In this document: positions 31,229 through 40,273 of the stretch, piece by piece
How positions within the stretch are numbered: position 1 is the stretch's first letter
How the letters are laid out: the number at the start of each line of letters is the position of its first letter
From: Sweltsa coloradensis
Lineage: Eukaryota > Arthropoda > Insecta > Plecoptera > Chloroperlidae
Direction: 5' to 3'
NCBI GenBank assembly: GCA_024449915.1
Contig: JAMZAV010003227.1
Coordinates: forward strand, 122,984 to 186,983
DNA: 64,000 nt
The notes under the pieces: generated by a model
Database searches by the model: none
What the model saw: the letters and a program-made list of their open reading frames with translations, nothing else
Told to the model about the DNA's origin: nothing
Translations under genes and position numbers: made by a program

Positions 31229-33665
31229 GTCAAAATATTGTGATTCTAGTTTGAATTATTAGAAATGATTAATTCTTCTTGTTTTTCTTCATCAGTACCG
31301 TATGCGAACTTGTTTGATACGAACGTTTACAAACCGTATTCCATGGTAACCAGCTGGGACAAGGCCGAGGCGATGTGCGCCGCTGAGGGTGCACGTCTTG
31401 CGCTCTTCTCCACCCAAGAGAAACTGGATCATCTGCTGGCAATAAGCAACAACACGGAGTTCCTTACAGGATTCACAGACAAAACGAAAGAGGGCACTTA
31501 TGTCGATTATAATGGTAAGTACCCGTGCCTACTAGATATTTATGTTAGAGGCTCTCAACTCTAACTTTTCACTGATTCATTTTTATAATAATTCATTGAA
31601 GTGTATATTTCTTAACCTTTTTCCCCATGTTTGATAGGTTTGCTAGTGATTATTATGATGATGTTTTTTATTATATTTATTGTTACAAGGTTGGCAATCA
31701 CCAAGTGTGTTTGTACTTTTGTAGCTATGCTCTATTCTGCCATCCTCGTGACTCATTTTATTAATGAATATGATGCGGAACAAATAATAAATATATATAA
31801 ATAAATGGAGAAGGTCCCGGATCTGACTAACGCAACAGGCAGAAGTATTTTACTTCTGATGTGAATGTAAGTCCATTAGTTCTCAAGTAAACGGTGTGTT
31901 TGGAGCCGTCCTAGCAACGAGGAACGTAACTAATGATCCGAATCAGCGTTGTTGATTCTGGCACTGTCTGCGGGTGGAATCGTGTCCAGTTTGATCGATC
32001 TGTATTTCATACTCAAATATGCCGGTCTCTAGTTGGTCATTATTTTCTCGTCGACTGTTTCGGCGCCTACAGGGTTGGCTTTGTCTGTTTTAAATTTAAT
32101 GTCCCCCACTGAAAATCAGTTATGTGACTGAGTGAATAGATTACCAACAGTGTTGGCTCGAGCGTTAACGCGCGACTCTGATTCGGGAGGTCCCGATCAA
32201 ATCCCGTCGAGACCGGCAATCCTGACTGAAGGTTTTTCTGAGGTTTTCCTCAGTCGTTAATGCTAATGCAAGGGATTGAGTCCTCTTAAACAGCCCTCGG
32301 ACATCCCTTCACAATTGTCCTATCCGCAACATACCTAGTTAGACGGGACATGAATTGCACCGTGGGCAGGTTTCCCACGAAAAATATAATAAGATCAAAT
32401 TACGAATTAATTTTCCTTATATGTGTTTATAGGACATAACACTGCTTTTTATCAATATTTATTTGTGATTTTTCGACTTTTATTCAAAAGTCTTTTTCAA
32501 ACTGAAAAATGATAAAGGAAATTTATTTTGATATGTTTACACTTAGCTCCTACCCAAACTCTCTCAATCATCAAAGTAAACAGAAACCAATGGTTTTGTG
32601 TACAAAAATGGGCTGTTCATCTAGGCCTGTATTACAGTTTTTAAAAATAGACTGAGCATGTCACATTTAATTTAACGACAATGTTTTTTTTTGTTTTTGA
32701 ACAAATCATTTTTATCAAATCATGTTTGCATGCAGTTACCAAGGTGTATCGAATCTTACACGCTCAAGGTTACCTAAATTCCGCTCGGAGATTGAGTGAA
32801 CCTTGCAATCATAATTCGTATTTTGTGCTGGATATGTTTTCCATAGTATTGTATGCATTTCAAATCATGTTCTATACTTTTCCAGAGACAAAAAAATAAT
32901 CCAGAAATAACAAAATCTATCCCGACCGTTGTTTGAACCCGAGGGTCTCCAACATTCCGGGTATAAAGTCGCTTTTGCTAACTAGACTAGGAAATCGTCA
33001 AAGTTGTGTTGAGTACCCGGTAACATTTGCATTAAGTTTAATTGATATTATTATAAGGTATAAACGATATGGTTTTGAGTTTAGTGTACAATGGTTTTGT
33101 GCATAATTATGGGCCGTTCATCCTGGTCTTTATTGACAGTTTCAAATCACATGTATATTGAAGGCAATGGTAATATAGTTTGATCATTAAAAATAAAATA
33201 TTTGGACTAATCACTGTTGTTCTTGTTATGACTAAACAACTCTTTTCAAGGTTTCTTTCTCAAACTAAATGTTGAACAAAATACATTATTTGTTTACAAA
33301 ATAATTATGTAAACAATTCTAATATAATTAGTTTCTAGTTTTTTTGTTATTTTGTTCAACTTTTAATTTTGAGAGAGGCTCTAGAAAGGAGTTGAAATAT
33401 TACCAGTCAATAAAGTCTATAAAAAAGTCCTCAATCAATCAATCAATTTTCCAATCAATCATTACGCGTGATAATTTTATGTTTTTATTTAACAGGCAAC
33501 CCCATGCCGACGTTTGTGCCGTTCTACAAGAGATCTGGACAGGCCGATATGGACTGCGTGAAGTATGTGAAAAAGAATACCACCCTTGATCCAAACCCTG
33601 GACTAACTGACATTTCTTGTGGATATGATTATCTTCGAGTCATTATATGTGAGAAAGTTGCTTAA
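14158..33665 (+). CDS. Gene 2: paralog of gene 1 (six-Cys module, mucin stalk, C-type-lectin-like domain)
   Basis: Exons 14158-14205, 18519-18617, 25994-26234, 27830-28604, 31296-31514 and 33496-33665 repeat the exon lengths and phases of gene 1. The product is about 517 residues. Exons 3, 5 and 6 are clearly homologous to gene 1. The stalk differs and includes a Gly-Thr-Thr repeat. Exon 4 shows two apparent one-base losses (near 28341-28347 and 28493-28501), so the full-length reading is not continuous as written. Introns are large (1.6-7.4 kb) and packed with transposons, including a 5.6-kb palindrome in intron 2 and a (TTC)n tract just before exon 5. A secreted glycoprotein is inferred; the ligand is unknown. 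Confidence 0.8.
15063..15821 (-). mobile_element. Helitron/Helentron-like non-autonomous element (CTAG family), gene 2 intron 1
   Basis: On the - strand it begins TTGGATGAGCGAAGCGAAGA and ends with GCGGGACTTAAGCGTTTTCC then CTAG. GATGAGC near the 5' end is inverted near the 3' end, before a short AACGC/GCGTT hairpin. Internal sequence contains repeated segments around TTCTGTGAAAAAATCATTA and AAAGCATGTAGGTGTTATA. No ORF of note. Confidence 0.75.
16350..16425 (+). repeat. SINE-B head fragment
   Basis: ACGTGAGACTCTGATACGGG, GGTTCGATGC and GGCAATCCTAACTAGAAGG match the tRNA-like head of the SINE-B copies at 32150-32400 and 62345-62530. Confidence 0.5.
17018..18192. mobile_element. hAT-like element with near-exact 8-bp TSD
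   Basis: Left end CTGTGGCGGATAC pairs with right end GATCCGCCACTG. Flanks are TCCTGTGG (17010-17017) and TTCTGTGG (18193-18200), 7 of 8 identical. It carries a Helitron-like element at 17181-17961. Confidence 0.6.
17181..17961 (+). mobile_element. Helitron/Helentron-like element (CTAG family)
   Basis: Starts TTGGATGAGCGTAGCGAGCG and ends GGGACTGAGTCGTTTTCC then CTAG, with the subterminal GCTCATCC and an ACGC-rich hairpin just before the end. Flanking bases are A on the left and T on the right, with no target duplication. Confidence 0.75.
18519..18617 (+). CDS. Gene 2 exon 2: N-terminal linker
   Basis: 99 nt after CTCTTTTACAG, ending CAG|GTAATA, phase 0 both ends. Encodes NLVPGFVFGMKADHIGHNFN followed by QHMKSKSLKSSHQ. 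Same length as gene 1 exon 2, and both end in Gln; the shared pattern is V-P-x2-V-x-G. Confidence 0.75.
18618..19918. other. Gene 2 intron 2, plain A/T-rich sequence
   Basis: No open frames, repeats or inverted structures were recognised before the 5.6-kb palindrome starts. Confidence 0.5.
20534..21333 (+). mobile_element. Helitron/Helentron-like element (CTAG family)
   Basis: TTGGATGAGCGTAGCGAGCG start; ATCAACGCGGCGGGACTTTA then GCGTTTTCC and CTAG end; A|T flanks. The body contains two near-repeats of GGGCTACAACGTTCATAT. This is the ACATTTGGGCC-type subfamily also seen at 52313-53271, 55403-55989 and 56057-56811. Confidence 0.75.
22105..22180 (-). repeat. tRNA-like fragment
   Basis: On the - strand a B-box-like GGGTTTGAATCCCG follows a region with TGGCACATACAATTAGGGCG. 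The D-arm is not convincing. It is probably the remains of a tRNA-derived retroposon, not a working tRNA. Confidence 0.35.
22480..22551 (+). repeat. tRNA-like sequence (tRNA-Arg-like, degenerate)
   Basis: TGTAGCCGAGTGGATAGAGC gives an A box/D arm; CTGACTCCGGA would be an anticodon loop with CCG; GGGTTCGAGTTC resembles a B box. The anticodon 3' strand and T stem do not pair fully, so it is read as a tRNA-derived relic. Confidence 0.45.
23672..24121 (-). CDS. Left copy of palindrome ORF (GCDAYSGFYGKS protein fragment)
   Basis: Encodes about 149 residues opening MVGCDAYSGFYGKSRKSVFN, then an alpha-helical-looking segment with LQDEVLQMFFQFTRHVIYG. G-C-D-x(2)-S-x-F-Y-G-K is a pattern I associate with uncharacterised ORFs in many invertebrate repeats; function unknown. 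The right-arm copy shares nearly all residues. It is probably a C-terminal fragment of a transposon-encoded protein rather than a host gene. Confidence 0.5.
   Translation of the reverse strand: MVGCDAYSGFYGKSRKSVFNRMAKISVARQQISRCGDRLDLQDEVLQMFFQFTRHVIYGGIISTNTTEANSGKWRTLKRQNHSSFSLQMQIAYANTASVQTTWRILCATVPRRTTSHQSPLGHGWELVGGRCPPQVTCSPSSSTCTRAS
24169..24591 (+). CDS. Right copy of palindrome ORF
   Basis: Starts MCSAANCMVGCDAYSGFYGK and matches the left copy with few substitutions. Where the left copy continues SHQSPLGHGWELVG, this copy has a short deletion (near 24537) and changes frame. In the second frame GHGWELVGGRCPP is still readable to about 24632. The two inverted copies would form a hairpin if transcribed through. 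Confidence 0.5.
   Translation: MCSAANCMVGCDAYSGFYGKSRKSVFNRMAKISVARQQISRCGDRLDLQDEVLQMFFQFTRHVIYGDIMSTNTTEANSAKWRTLNRQNHSSFSLQMQIAYANTASVQTTWRILCATLPRRTTSHHLGMVGNLWVVVVHHR
25994..26234 (+). CDS. Gene 2 exon 3: six-cysteine module
   Basis: 241 nt, same phases and six cysteines as gene 1 exon 3. KVASIPFGCPGLDPGDANIT is identical to gene 1; differences cluster in the middle (EERLGRGID versus KKRLGSGIN; ARFVSCPEGNAIVEEYKV). The 15 bases before the exon, GACAATTCGTTCCAG, equal those of gene 1. Confidence 0.8.
26301..26868. mobile_element. Foldback element FB-1, copy B, intact (568 bp)
   Basis: Near-perfect palindrome with ATCCCTAGACTAAATATGAT at the left and its complement (ATCATATTTAGGTCTAAGGAT) at the right. 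Inner repeats include AATTGAATTTTGAGCAGCGG and the complement. It lies in gene 2 intron 3. Copies at 12518-13350 (A) and 44222-45240 (C) carry insertions. No ORF. Confidence 0.8.
26869..27829. other. Remainder of gene 2 intron 3
   Basis: A/T-rich; short open frames show no recognisable product. The acceptor TGCTTTTCCAG precedes exon 4. Confidence 0.5.
27830..28604 (+). CDS. Gene 2 exon 4: mucin-like stalk with Gly-Thr-Thr repeat and two apparent frameshifts
   Basis: Opens ISTEEPKPTTKLTTKPTTKR, homologous to gene 1, then Thr/Ser/Ala/Val-rich sequence. From about 28432 to 28577 a 9-bp unit (GGAACAACR) encodes repeated Gly-Thr-Thr. To keep Thr-rich coding, the frame must change at about 28341-28347 and again at 28493-28501, both at AAAAC runs. 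Length 775 is two bases short for the phases. Without the shifts the frame becomes Gln/Asn-rich and hits a stop soon after the splice. Donor is A|GTACGT. Confidence 0.7.
29310..29610. mobile_element. Symmetric CTAG-ended element, 301 bp
   Basis: Both ends carry CTAGGGAAACGCCAAAGTCG then TTGTTAGACGAGTGAG in inverted orientation, inserted between A and T with no duplication. Related to a split copy (34899-41007) and a fragment at 32985. It looks like a relative of the Helitron-like family with two 3'-type ends. Confidence 0.7.
29836..30565. mobile_element. Foldback element FB-2
   Basis: 29836-30070 (CTCTGGCAATCGTCGTCGGG, CAATGACGACCACGACGTGA) is inverted at 30330-30565 (TCGCGTCGTGGTCGTCATCG, CGACAACGACTGCCAGAGCT), with inner inverted AACGGTTGACGCG/GCGTCAACCGTT segments. 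A third partial copy is at 62137-62335. It lies in gene 2 intron 4. Confidence 0.65.
31102..31227 (+). repeat. (TTC)n microsatellite, about 41 units, next to gene 2 exon 5
   Basis: An essentially pure TTC run of about 125 bp ends 68 nt before the exon 5 acceptor. The transcript-sense strand is all pyrimidine, so the tract extends or competes with the polypyrimidine signal, and the duplex could form a triplex. Confidence 0.95.
31296..31514 (+). CDS. Gene 2 exon 5: N-terminal half of C-type-lectin-like domain
   Basis: Reads PYANLFDTNVYKPYSMVTSW then DKAEAMCAAEGARLALFSTQ and TEFLTGFTDKTKEGTYVDYN. It has the same CTLD W-x3-A-x2-C pattern as gene 1 and is two codons shorter. GT donor in phase 1. 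Confidence 0.85.
31807..32143 (+). repeat. SINE-A, diverged copy, gene 2 intron 5
   Basis: GGAGCCGTCCTAGCAACGAG, GTTGATTCTGGC and CTGAAAATCAGTTATGTGAC match the family. The tRNA head is missing or degraded. Confidence 0.65.
32150..32400 (+). repeat. SINE-B copy
   Basis: CGCGACTCTGATTCGGGAGG, GGCAATCCTGACTGAAGG, TTTTTCTGAGGTTTTCCTCA and GACATCCCTTCACAATTGTC. Partial copies share these blocks at 41350-41480, 43068-43115 and 62345-62530. Its head is tRNA-like with a B-box-like sequence. Confidence 0.65.
33496..33665 (+). CDS. Gene 2 exon 6: C-terminal half of C-type-lectin-like domain
   Basis: NPMPTFVPFYKRSGQADMDC through YDYLRVIICEKVA-stop. Cysteines match gene 1; LTD replaces WND. 170 nt, same as gene 1. 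Confidence 0.85.
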
Positions 33666-33693
33666 TGAGAACAAAACGCGGAATCTACACAAA

Positions 33694-33699
33694 AATAAA
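33694..33699 (+). terminator. Probable polyadenylation signal of gene 2
   Basis: AATAAA 28 nt after the stop codon; a T-rich stretch follows at 33727-33740. This would give a very short 3' UTR. Confidence 0.6.
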
Positions 33700-33739
33700 T
33701 AGACGAAATATGTGCTTTTGTTTGTTATGAAATATATTT

Positions 33740-34898
33740 TTTTCCACAGCACTTGATTTTATTCTTTAAAATGCAATTATTTTGTTTTGCTTTTACAAAG
33801 TATGTAAGTGGCGATTTTTTGTCTTGCACGTATAGGGCACAATTTTGATCTTAAGATAAATAAATGAACACGTTTTGGGAAATTTTTATTTTAAACTAAG
33901 TTTCTTTCTTCCATACTTAGGGTAGCTACTTTTCATCCTATATTCCTCGTATAAGACTTCTTGTCGATCTAGGAATGTTCCATTTGTTTTTTGTAGAGCA
34001 ACTAGTTCACATACTGACAATATTCCTCATATTCGTTAGCAAATCTATTTCTATTTTTTTCCTTCCCTTTTCATTAATCACGAGTCTCGTTAATGTTTTG
34101 ATGACTTTTATCGTGTTTTAGCTCCTTATTTTTTGTCTTCTTTTTCACATTGAGGTAATTTTTGTGTTTGTTATATCGTTTAGGTTATTACTAATAAAAT
34201 AAACAGTTACTTGTGGTGATACAGAGCTAGGTGCGCGATATTGCACCGGGCCAAACCACGCGGTTTAGATGTGCAGTGATGATGCGAGAACGTTCAAAAT
34301 ACTTTCTTCTTTAGCTAGACGGTGACACTCAATCTGTTTATTCTGTTATCCTGGATTGTATATCAAATAGCTTGTGTGTCTTATTATCATAATTAGTCGA
34401 GGGAGCGCAGCGACTGAAGTCTACAATTCAACTCAAATGGCACAAAAGATCTGTTTTTTGTCTGTGGCATTTTAACAGATATCCGTTACAAGTATTAAAC
34501 GTGCAGTTAATATTTTGAGCAAAATCCGTTAAGATTTAAACCCACTATAAATAATAAATTGAAAAATAGTTCAAAATGTGTAGGATTTACGACAATGGTT
34601 TTATACTTCAAGAAGTCATTTTTAGTGAATCATGTTTGTCAGTCGCGGTGAAGCCATGCAGTGACCAAGGTGTATTGAATCTTACAAGGTTCCCCATCAC
34701 TGCTGGGTGAGTGAGTAAACCTTGCAATCTTAATAAGTATTTCGTACTGGCTATGTTTTCTATTGTACTGTATTTATGCATTTCAAAACACGTCCAATAA
34801 TTTTTTAATACAATCCAGAAATAAAAAATCTATTACGACTGTTGTTCGAATGCGGGTCTCCATCATTTCGGGTATAAAGGGCGCCTTAGCCAACTATA
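33740..34898. other. Intergenic region downstream of gene 2
   Basis: A/T-rich. AGTCGAGGGAGCGCAGCGAC at about 34396 resembles the start of a CTAG-family element. The segment 34600-34890 repeats sequence from about 32690-32980 (CAAGGTGTAT.GAATCTTACA and CCATCATTTCGGGTATAAAG), so part of gene 2 intron 5 is duplicated here. Confidence 0.5.
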
Positions 34899-34973
34899 CT
34901 AAGAAACCGCCAAAGTCGTTGTTAGACGAGTGCGCGAGTGTGTTAAGTAACCGGGAACATTTGCAATAAATTG

Positions 34974-34976
<3 letters not shown>

Positions 34977-35004
<28 letters not shown>
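34977..35004. repeat. (AT)n tract at the left edge of the Penelope cluster
   Basis: Uninterrupted AT dinucleotides. Similar tracts at 35084-35113, 35327-35343, 38169-38205, 39133-39201 and 40279-40319 bound every Penelope-like unit. Confidence 0.9.
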
Positions 35005-35007
<3 letters not shown>

Positions 35008-35080
35008 AGTACTTTCGACAGAAATTATAAAAGTGACTACACCGGGAATCGAACCCGGGACCCGGGTTAAAACAAGGTAA

Positions 35081-35081
<1 letters not shown>
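35005..35081 (-). repeat. tRNA-like module T1 (partial)
   Basis: TTAGTACTTTCGACAGAAAT precedes the complement of a B box, GGGAATCGAACCCGGG. Same family as 40362-40500 and 40600-40830. Confidence 0.5.
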
Positions 35082-35106
<25 letters not shown>

Positions 35107-35117
<11 letters not shown>

Positions 35118-35292
35118 ATATATGTTTTGAGGTAAAACTGCGTGTGATGATTTATAATAAAATAATATTTTATTACCGACGTTTCACTAGGGTTTCACCT
35201 AGCTTTATCAAGGACCCTAGTGAAACGTCGGTAATAAAAGATTATTTTATTATAAATCATCACACGCAGTTTTACCTCAAAACATATATTTT
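35107..35292. mobile_element. Short palindrome with Penelope-like terminal motif
   Basis: TGAGGTAAAACTGCGTGTGA to its complement 180 bp later, nearly perfect. On the - strand the half reads TTGATAAAGCTAGGTGAAAC then CCTAGTGAAACGTCGGTAAT: a hairpin followed by GAAAC, like the hammerhead-like motifs of the neighbouring Penelope elements. Probably two inverted terminal fragments of a third family. Confidence 0.55.
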
Positions 35293-35371
35293 CATATCAT
35301 GTACTGCGAAAGCCTCAAATCTAACATATATATATATATATATGAGTTTTTAGACTTTCGTGGTTGGGATA

Positions 35372-35893
35372 TGATGTCATTTTTAAAAAGTTTTACGGTA
35401 AAACCACGTACCTTGTTAAAATTGCAGTCCTAGTTGGACGTTGTCGAGTGGGTGCAACGTTTCGCCAATGTTACAATTGGCCTCTTCAGGCGAGCGTCGA
35501 GCTGTTACCAGGCCGAGCACTGTCACTGCACTGACTTGTAGATGTCTTGGTGCCTCGTTGCGTCCGCGCAGGCTCTGACGTGTCAATCAACCCAGGCGGT
35601 CTCGTATCAGAAGGTGCGGGGCGGCGAGGTTCTTTGGCGTTGGTCAGCTTTTCCCTGGTTCGGCTTCTAGTGGTAGGCCCGTTTTGTAGTCTGTCTTGAG
35701 TAGGAGCATCATTAACAGCTATTGTAGTTTGGTCACAAGTGGGAGGGGTGTGAGTGACCCCTGCTGACCTGAGTTGTCTGGTACTCGCAGGCACAATAGC
35801 TGCATTCCTTCTTTGCCTCGTGTTGGTCAGTGGCGCTATTGTCTGTAACACCATTGGAGAATCGACTGAAGATTCACTTGGTTTAATAAGAAT
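35372..35893 (-). mobile_element. Inverted terminal copy of Penelope-like element 1
   Basis: Complement of the 3' end of the element (37774-38166), including C-terminal coding (SIDSPMVLQ-type segment, RSRTREKLTNAKEPRRPAP) and a hammerhead-like motif at 35437-35489. It keeps about 140 bp that are deleted in the 3' copy. The head-to-head arrangement with a truncated copy is usual for Penelope elements. Confidence 0.75.
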
Positions 35894-38166
35894 TCCACAC
35901 AAGGTTGTTCACAACATGTCTTCACATACTCTCAGTGAGGCTGCTTTATCGGCATTGACGAAAGGTTCCAATTTCGCAATTACACCCAGACGCATACCTA
36001 CAGAGAAAATCATCTGTGGAGTAGAAGCTGCAATTGTTGGTCTTCCAAACGACATAGCTGAACAAGTGAGGCAGGACACAGCTAGAATCATAAGAAGAGC
36101 AAGGCCCCCAGCTAACAATATCTCAAAGTCTGAAATTCAAGGACTCCGGGAATTGAGAGAAAACAACAACATTATTGTTCTGTCAGCCGACAAAGGCAAT
36201 GCTACAGTAGTTATGGACGTGAACGACTACCAGGATAAGATGAAGGATATTTTGTCAGACACGGCTTATGTGAAGACTGGTCGGGACCCCACTGTTTACC
36301 TGGAGAAGAAGACCAAAACCCTAATTAAGGCATCTCACATTGACCCTAAGATCCAAGCCTACCTTATACCACGTGAGAAGTCTTCTCGTATACCTAAACT
36401 CTACGGACTCCCAAAATACACAAACCGGATGTACCCCTCAGGCCTATAGTAAGTGCCATCAACTCCCCAACTCAGGCTTTGTCCAAGCACCTCGCTAAGG
36501 TTTTACAGCCGCTATCAGAGGATGCCAAATCATATGTTAAAAATTCCAGCCATTTTTTAGAGAAAATACATAATATTAAACTTGGCCCAGATGATCTGCT
36601 GGTAAGTTTTGATGTGGTGTCACTCTTTACCAGAGTCCCAATGGAGGAAGCTCTCAACATCATTGAAGATAAAAATAAATTACTTGGGAATGTCATCAGC
36701 TTGATTCGCCACTGCATGGCATCTACTTATTTTATTTACGAACAACAATTTTATAAACAGGTTGAAGGAGCACCAATGGGGTCTCCCTTATCACCAGTGG
36801 TAGCCAACCTCTATATGGAAACATTCGAGGTCAAAGCTCTCGAGTCAGCACCTTTATCACCTCGCTTGTGGCTTCGTTATGTGGACGACATTTTTGCTAT
36901 CTGGGAACATGGCGCCGTTGAACTTGCTAACTTTCTGATATTCCTGAACAACCAACACAAAAGCATACAATTCACAATGGAAGTAGAGAAAAATTCACAA
37001 CTCGCTTTCTTAGATGTCCTTGTGCTTAAGAAACAGGATGGAAGCCTGGGCCACACTGTTTACCGTAAAGCTACTCATACTAACAGGTATCTTAATGCTG
37101 CATCACATCACCATCCAGCCCAGATAAGATCAGTAGCCAGCACTCTGGCGACTCGTTCGAAGAGGATCGCAGACTCAAACAACATCAACACAGAGTTTGC
37201 CACACTTAAAACAGCTCTTCTTCAAAATGGGTTCTCCAACAGTATGGTTCACAAAGCCTGGAATCGCCAAACACGCCAAAAAGCGTTAGTGGAAGAAGAG
37301 CAGGAGCAGCACCTTAGCATTTTTGACTTATGTACAGGGGGTTACAGACCGCATTGGTAAACAAATTTTAGCAAAAGAGAACATCAAAACTGTTTATCTT
37401 ACAGACCGAAAAATAGGAGAGATGCTCAGAAGTAGCAAAGACACCATACCATTGGAGGGAGTGGGCGTCTACGAGATTCCATGTGGGGCCTGCCATCTAA
37501 CATATGTGGGGCAAACCGGTAGAAAATGTCCCAGAGGCTCCAGGAACACAGACTCGCAGTAGAACACAAAGAGAAAACCTCGGCTTTGGCAACGCATGTA
37601 CGTGAGAAAGCTCACTCTATTAATTTCTCGGGCATGAAATCAATAGCCCGTGTGGATCGAGTATACCCCCGGATTATACGTGAGGCAATTGAAATAGAGA
37701 AGAGACCCTACAACCTGAATAAGCGTGATGACAGCCAACGCCTTGCCACGGCATGGGGACCAATCATGAAGAGCATTCTTATTAAACCAAGTGAATCTTC
37801 AGTCGATTCTCCAATGGTGTTACAGACAATAGCGCCACTGACCAACACGAGGCAAAGAAGGAATGCAGCTATTGTGCCTGCGAGTACCAGACAACTCAGG
37901 TCAGCAGGGGTCACTCACACCCCTCCCACTTGTGACCAAACTACAATAGCTGTTAATGATGCTCCTACTCAAGACAGACCGGCAACGAGGCACCAAGACA
38001 TCTACAAGTCAGTGCAGTGACAGTGCTCGGCCTGGTAACAGCTCGACGTTTGCCTGAAGAGGCCAATTGTAACATTGGCGAAACGTTGCACCCACTCGAC
38101 AACGTCCAACTAGGACTGCAATTTTAACAAGGTACGTGGTTTTACCGTAAAACTTTTTAAAAATGT
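35894..38166 (+). pseudogene. Penelope-like element 1: reverse transcriptase + GIY-YIG endonuclease, frameshifted
   Basis: Pieces in successive frames: 35894-36445 (SADKGNATVVMDVNDYQDKM, upstream RT region), 36435-37335 (RT motif A SFDVVSLFTRVPMEE, motif B GAPMGSPLSPVVANLYME, motif C YVDDIFAIW), 37323-37562 (GVYEIPCGACHLTYVGQTGR, GIY-YIG) and 37526-38020 (HRLAVEHKEKTSALATHVRE, RIIREAIEIEKRPYNLNKRD). Frames change near 36435, 37330 and 37530, so it is dead. The 3' end carries a hammerhead-like motif and stops at an (AT)n tract. The N-terminal portion is missing. Confidence 0.9.
38054..38106 (+). ncRNA. Hammerhead-ribozyme-like motif of Penelope element 1
   Basis: CTGAAGA, then a GCCAAT/ATTGGC hairpin, then GAAA, a CGTTG/CAACG hairpin and TC. 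These match the hammerhead core (CUGANGA, helix II, GAAA, helix III, UH). An obvious helix I was not found beside the cleavage position, so activity may need a partner copy or be lost. Penelope-like elements are known to carry such ribozymes. The inverted copy is at 35437-35489. Confidence 0.6.
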
Positions 38167-38205
<39 letters not shown>

Positions 38206-38209
<4 letters not shown>

Positions 38210-39018
38210 TGACGAGTGTATTAAACTACTAACCGAGGTCTATATTTTTAACACTTACTTGTGTGAATTTTCGGAGACGTCCGTCTCCATCGTCAGACAC
38301 TGACACACTGGCAAATGGCAATCTCACTGTGTTTCCGGAGGCTTCCACCCATGTTGTTGTGCCCTAGTGACTTCTTCCCTGACTAGATTGCGCCATATGG
38401 GGCTGAATTCTTTTGTGGCCTAGCTAATTACATTTTCAATCCATGACATGACTGCAGCTTCTTTTCTCTTCCTAATGTCGGCATTCTCTTCTTTTAAGAT
38501 TATTTTAACCCCCCCCAATTGATGTTTTTCTTGCACACGTCGAAACGATCTTTTAATTTTGATGGCATCCTTGTCTTCCCTTCTATTGTTTTTTTTATGT
38601 TCACCTATGCGGATGTTTACTGGTCTTGATGTTTCCCCAATGTACTCTTGTTCGCACAGTCACACGGTATGGTGTAAATAACATTTCTTGACTCTTCTTT
38701 TGGATCGCTGGGTTTTGTTTTCGAAATTATGCTACGTAACGTGTGTGATGATTTGAATACAGTTCTGACATTAAACTTTTTCGTGATGCGACGGAATTTT
38801 TCAGAAAATCCAGGAAAATATTGTATCGACATTGTAGTGCGTGGTGCACTAGGTGCACTAGGTGCACTAGGGCACAACAACACGGGTGGAAGCCTCCGGA
38901 AACACAGTGAGATTGCCAGTGTGTCAGTGTCTGACGATGGAGACGGACGTCTCCGAAAATTCACACAAGTAAGTGTTAAAAATATAGACCTCGGTTAGTA
39001 GTTTAATACACTCGTCAA
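38206..39018 (-). pseudogene. Penelope-like element 2: GIY-YIG end fragment between inverted terminal copies
   Basis: On the - strand 38790-38640 reads FNVRTVFKSSHTLRSIISKT and NVIYTIPCDC; in the next frame EYIGETSRPVNIRIGEHK and KRKEAAVMSWIENVIS follow to about 38420. This is a second Penelope family with its GIY-YIG motif; the RT is absent. Terminal segments 38206-38360 and 38865-39018 are inverted copies. Each carries CTGACGA, a GGAGAC/GTCTCC hairpin and GAAA (38250-38296 - strand; 38931-38977 + strand). Confidence 0.75.
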
Positions 39019-39128
39019 ATAATATATATCAGGGTCAAATAGCTTCTGAAAATAATATATATATTAATTTCTGTCTCAAGTACTAACATAACAGCGTCAT
39101 AGTCGCCTACTATAAAGCCAAGTTTAAA

Positions 39129-39132
<4 letters not shown>

Positions 39133-39191
<59 letters not shown>

Positions 39192-39201
39192 ATATATATA
39201 T
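39133..39201. repeat. (AT)n tract, about 70 bp
   Basis: Near-pure dinucleotide run between Penelope elements 2 and 3. Confidence 0.95.
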
Positions 39202-40273
39202 TAAGTTTTTAAGGCTTTCGTGGCCCGAAGTATTAGAATCACAATTGTAAACTTGTCGGGTTATTTCGCCACGTCGATTTGACTTACCCATGTCAACGTT
39301 TCTGGACCGCTCGACACGACTATCAGATTCTGATCACTTAGCGTCGGAGAAGAAAACTCTGCGGGAGACCCTATGTCCTAATGGCTACTCACATTACAAC
39401 ATAACAAAAGCATTCAAACGTCAACCCAAAGTCAGCGACGGAGGAGAAATAGACCAAGAAAAACACCGTGCAACAGCTTATCTGCCTTATATCAAAGGTA
39501 CAACAGATAAAGTCAGTAGACTGCTCAGGGTTCACAACATCAAGACCACTTTCAAAGCACATCGCAAAATCAACACCATGCTAAGAAGTGCAAAGCAGTC
39601 AATCCCTCTGGAGTCGCAAGGAGTCTACGAGGTCCCCTGTGGTTCGTGCCCCCAAGTCTATGTGGGCCAAACAAATAGGAGAATATCGGCTAGAGTGAAG
39701 GAACACGAACTCGCAGTAAGACAGGACAAAGCAACATCCGCATTAGCTCAGCATGTAAGGAAGGAAGGCCATTGGATAGACTTTGCCAACACTAGAACTC
39801 TAGCAGTAGCCCCTGTATATTACCCTCGTATCATACGCGAAGCCATCGAGATAGAAAAACGTCCCTGCAACATTAACAAGCGAGATGATGCCCAGAGACT
39901 GGCAACAGCATGGAAACCAATCTTGGTCCAATACCAAGTGGTAAACAAACACATACCACCTTCAGACACAACAAACGCTACTACACAAGAGCCTTCCTCG
40001 AGCAACACAGTACAAATCTCTGCATTTCCAATACAACCTCGCCGCCCCGCACCTATTTCCACCACAATAGGAGGCATGCAAACTCGATCGAGGACGCGCG
40101 CAGTTGGGTTGGAGACTGTCAGTCGAGTGCGTGTTCTTGAAGAAGGAAGACGTACAGTGAGTGACTCGTGATCATGCCAGATGCGATTCTGGCGAAACGT
40201 CGAGTGCCAGGCGACAGACAAAGGTCTGTAGCAGCAAACTCAAACAAGCGGCGGAATGTCCCGGAAGACAATT

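Noticed and set aside
31025..31262. Poly-Ser, poly-Leu and similar frames
   Set aside because: Pure translation of the (TTC)n microsatellite.
38931..38990. Fully functional hammerhead in Penelope element 2
   Set aside because: Core CTGACGA-hairpin-GAAA is good, but helix III pairs poorly and helix I is not evident; reported only as a motif.
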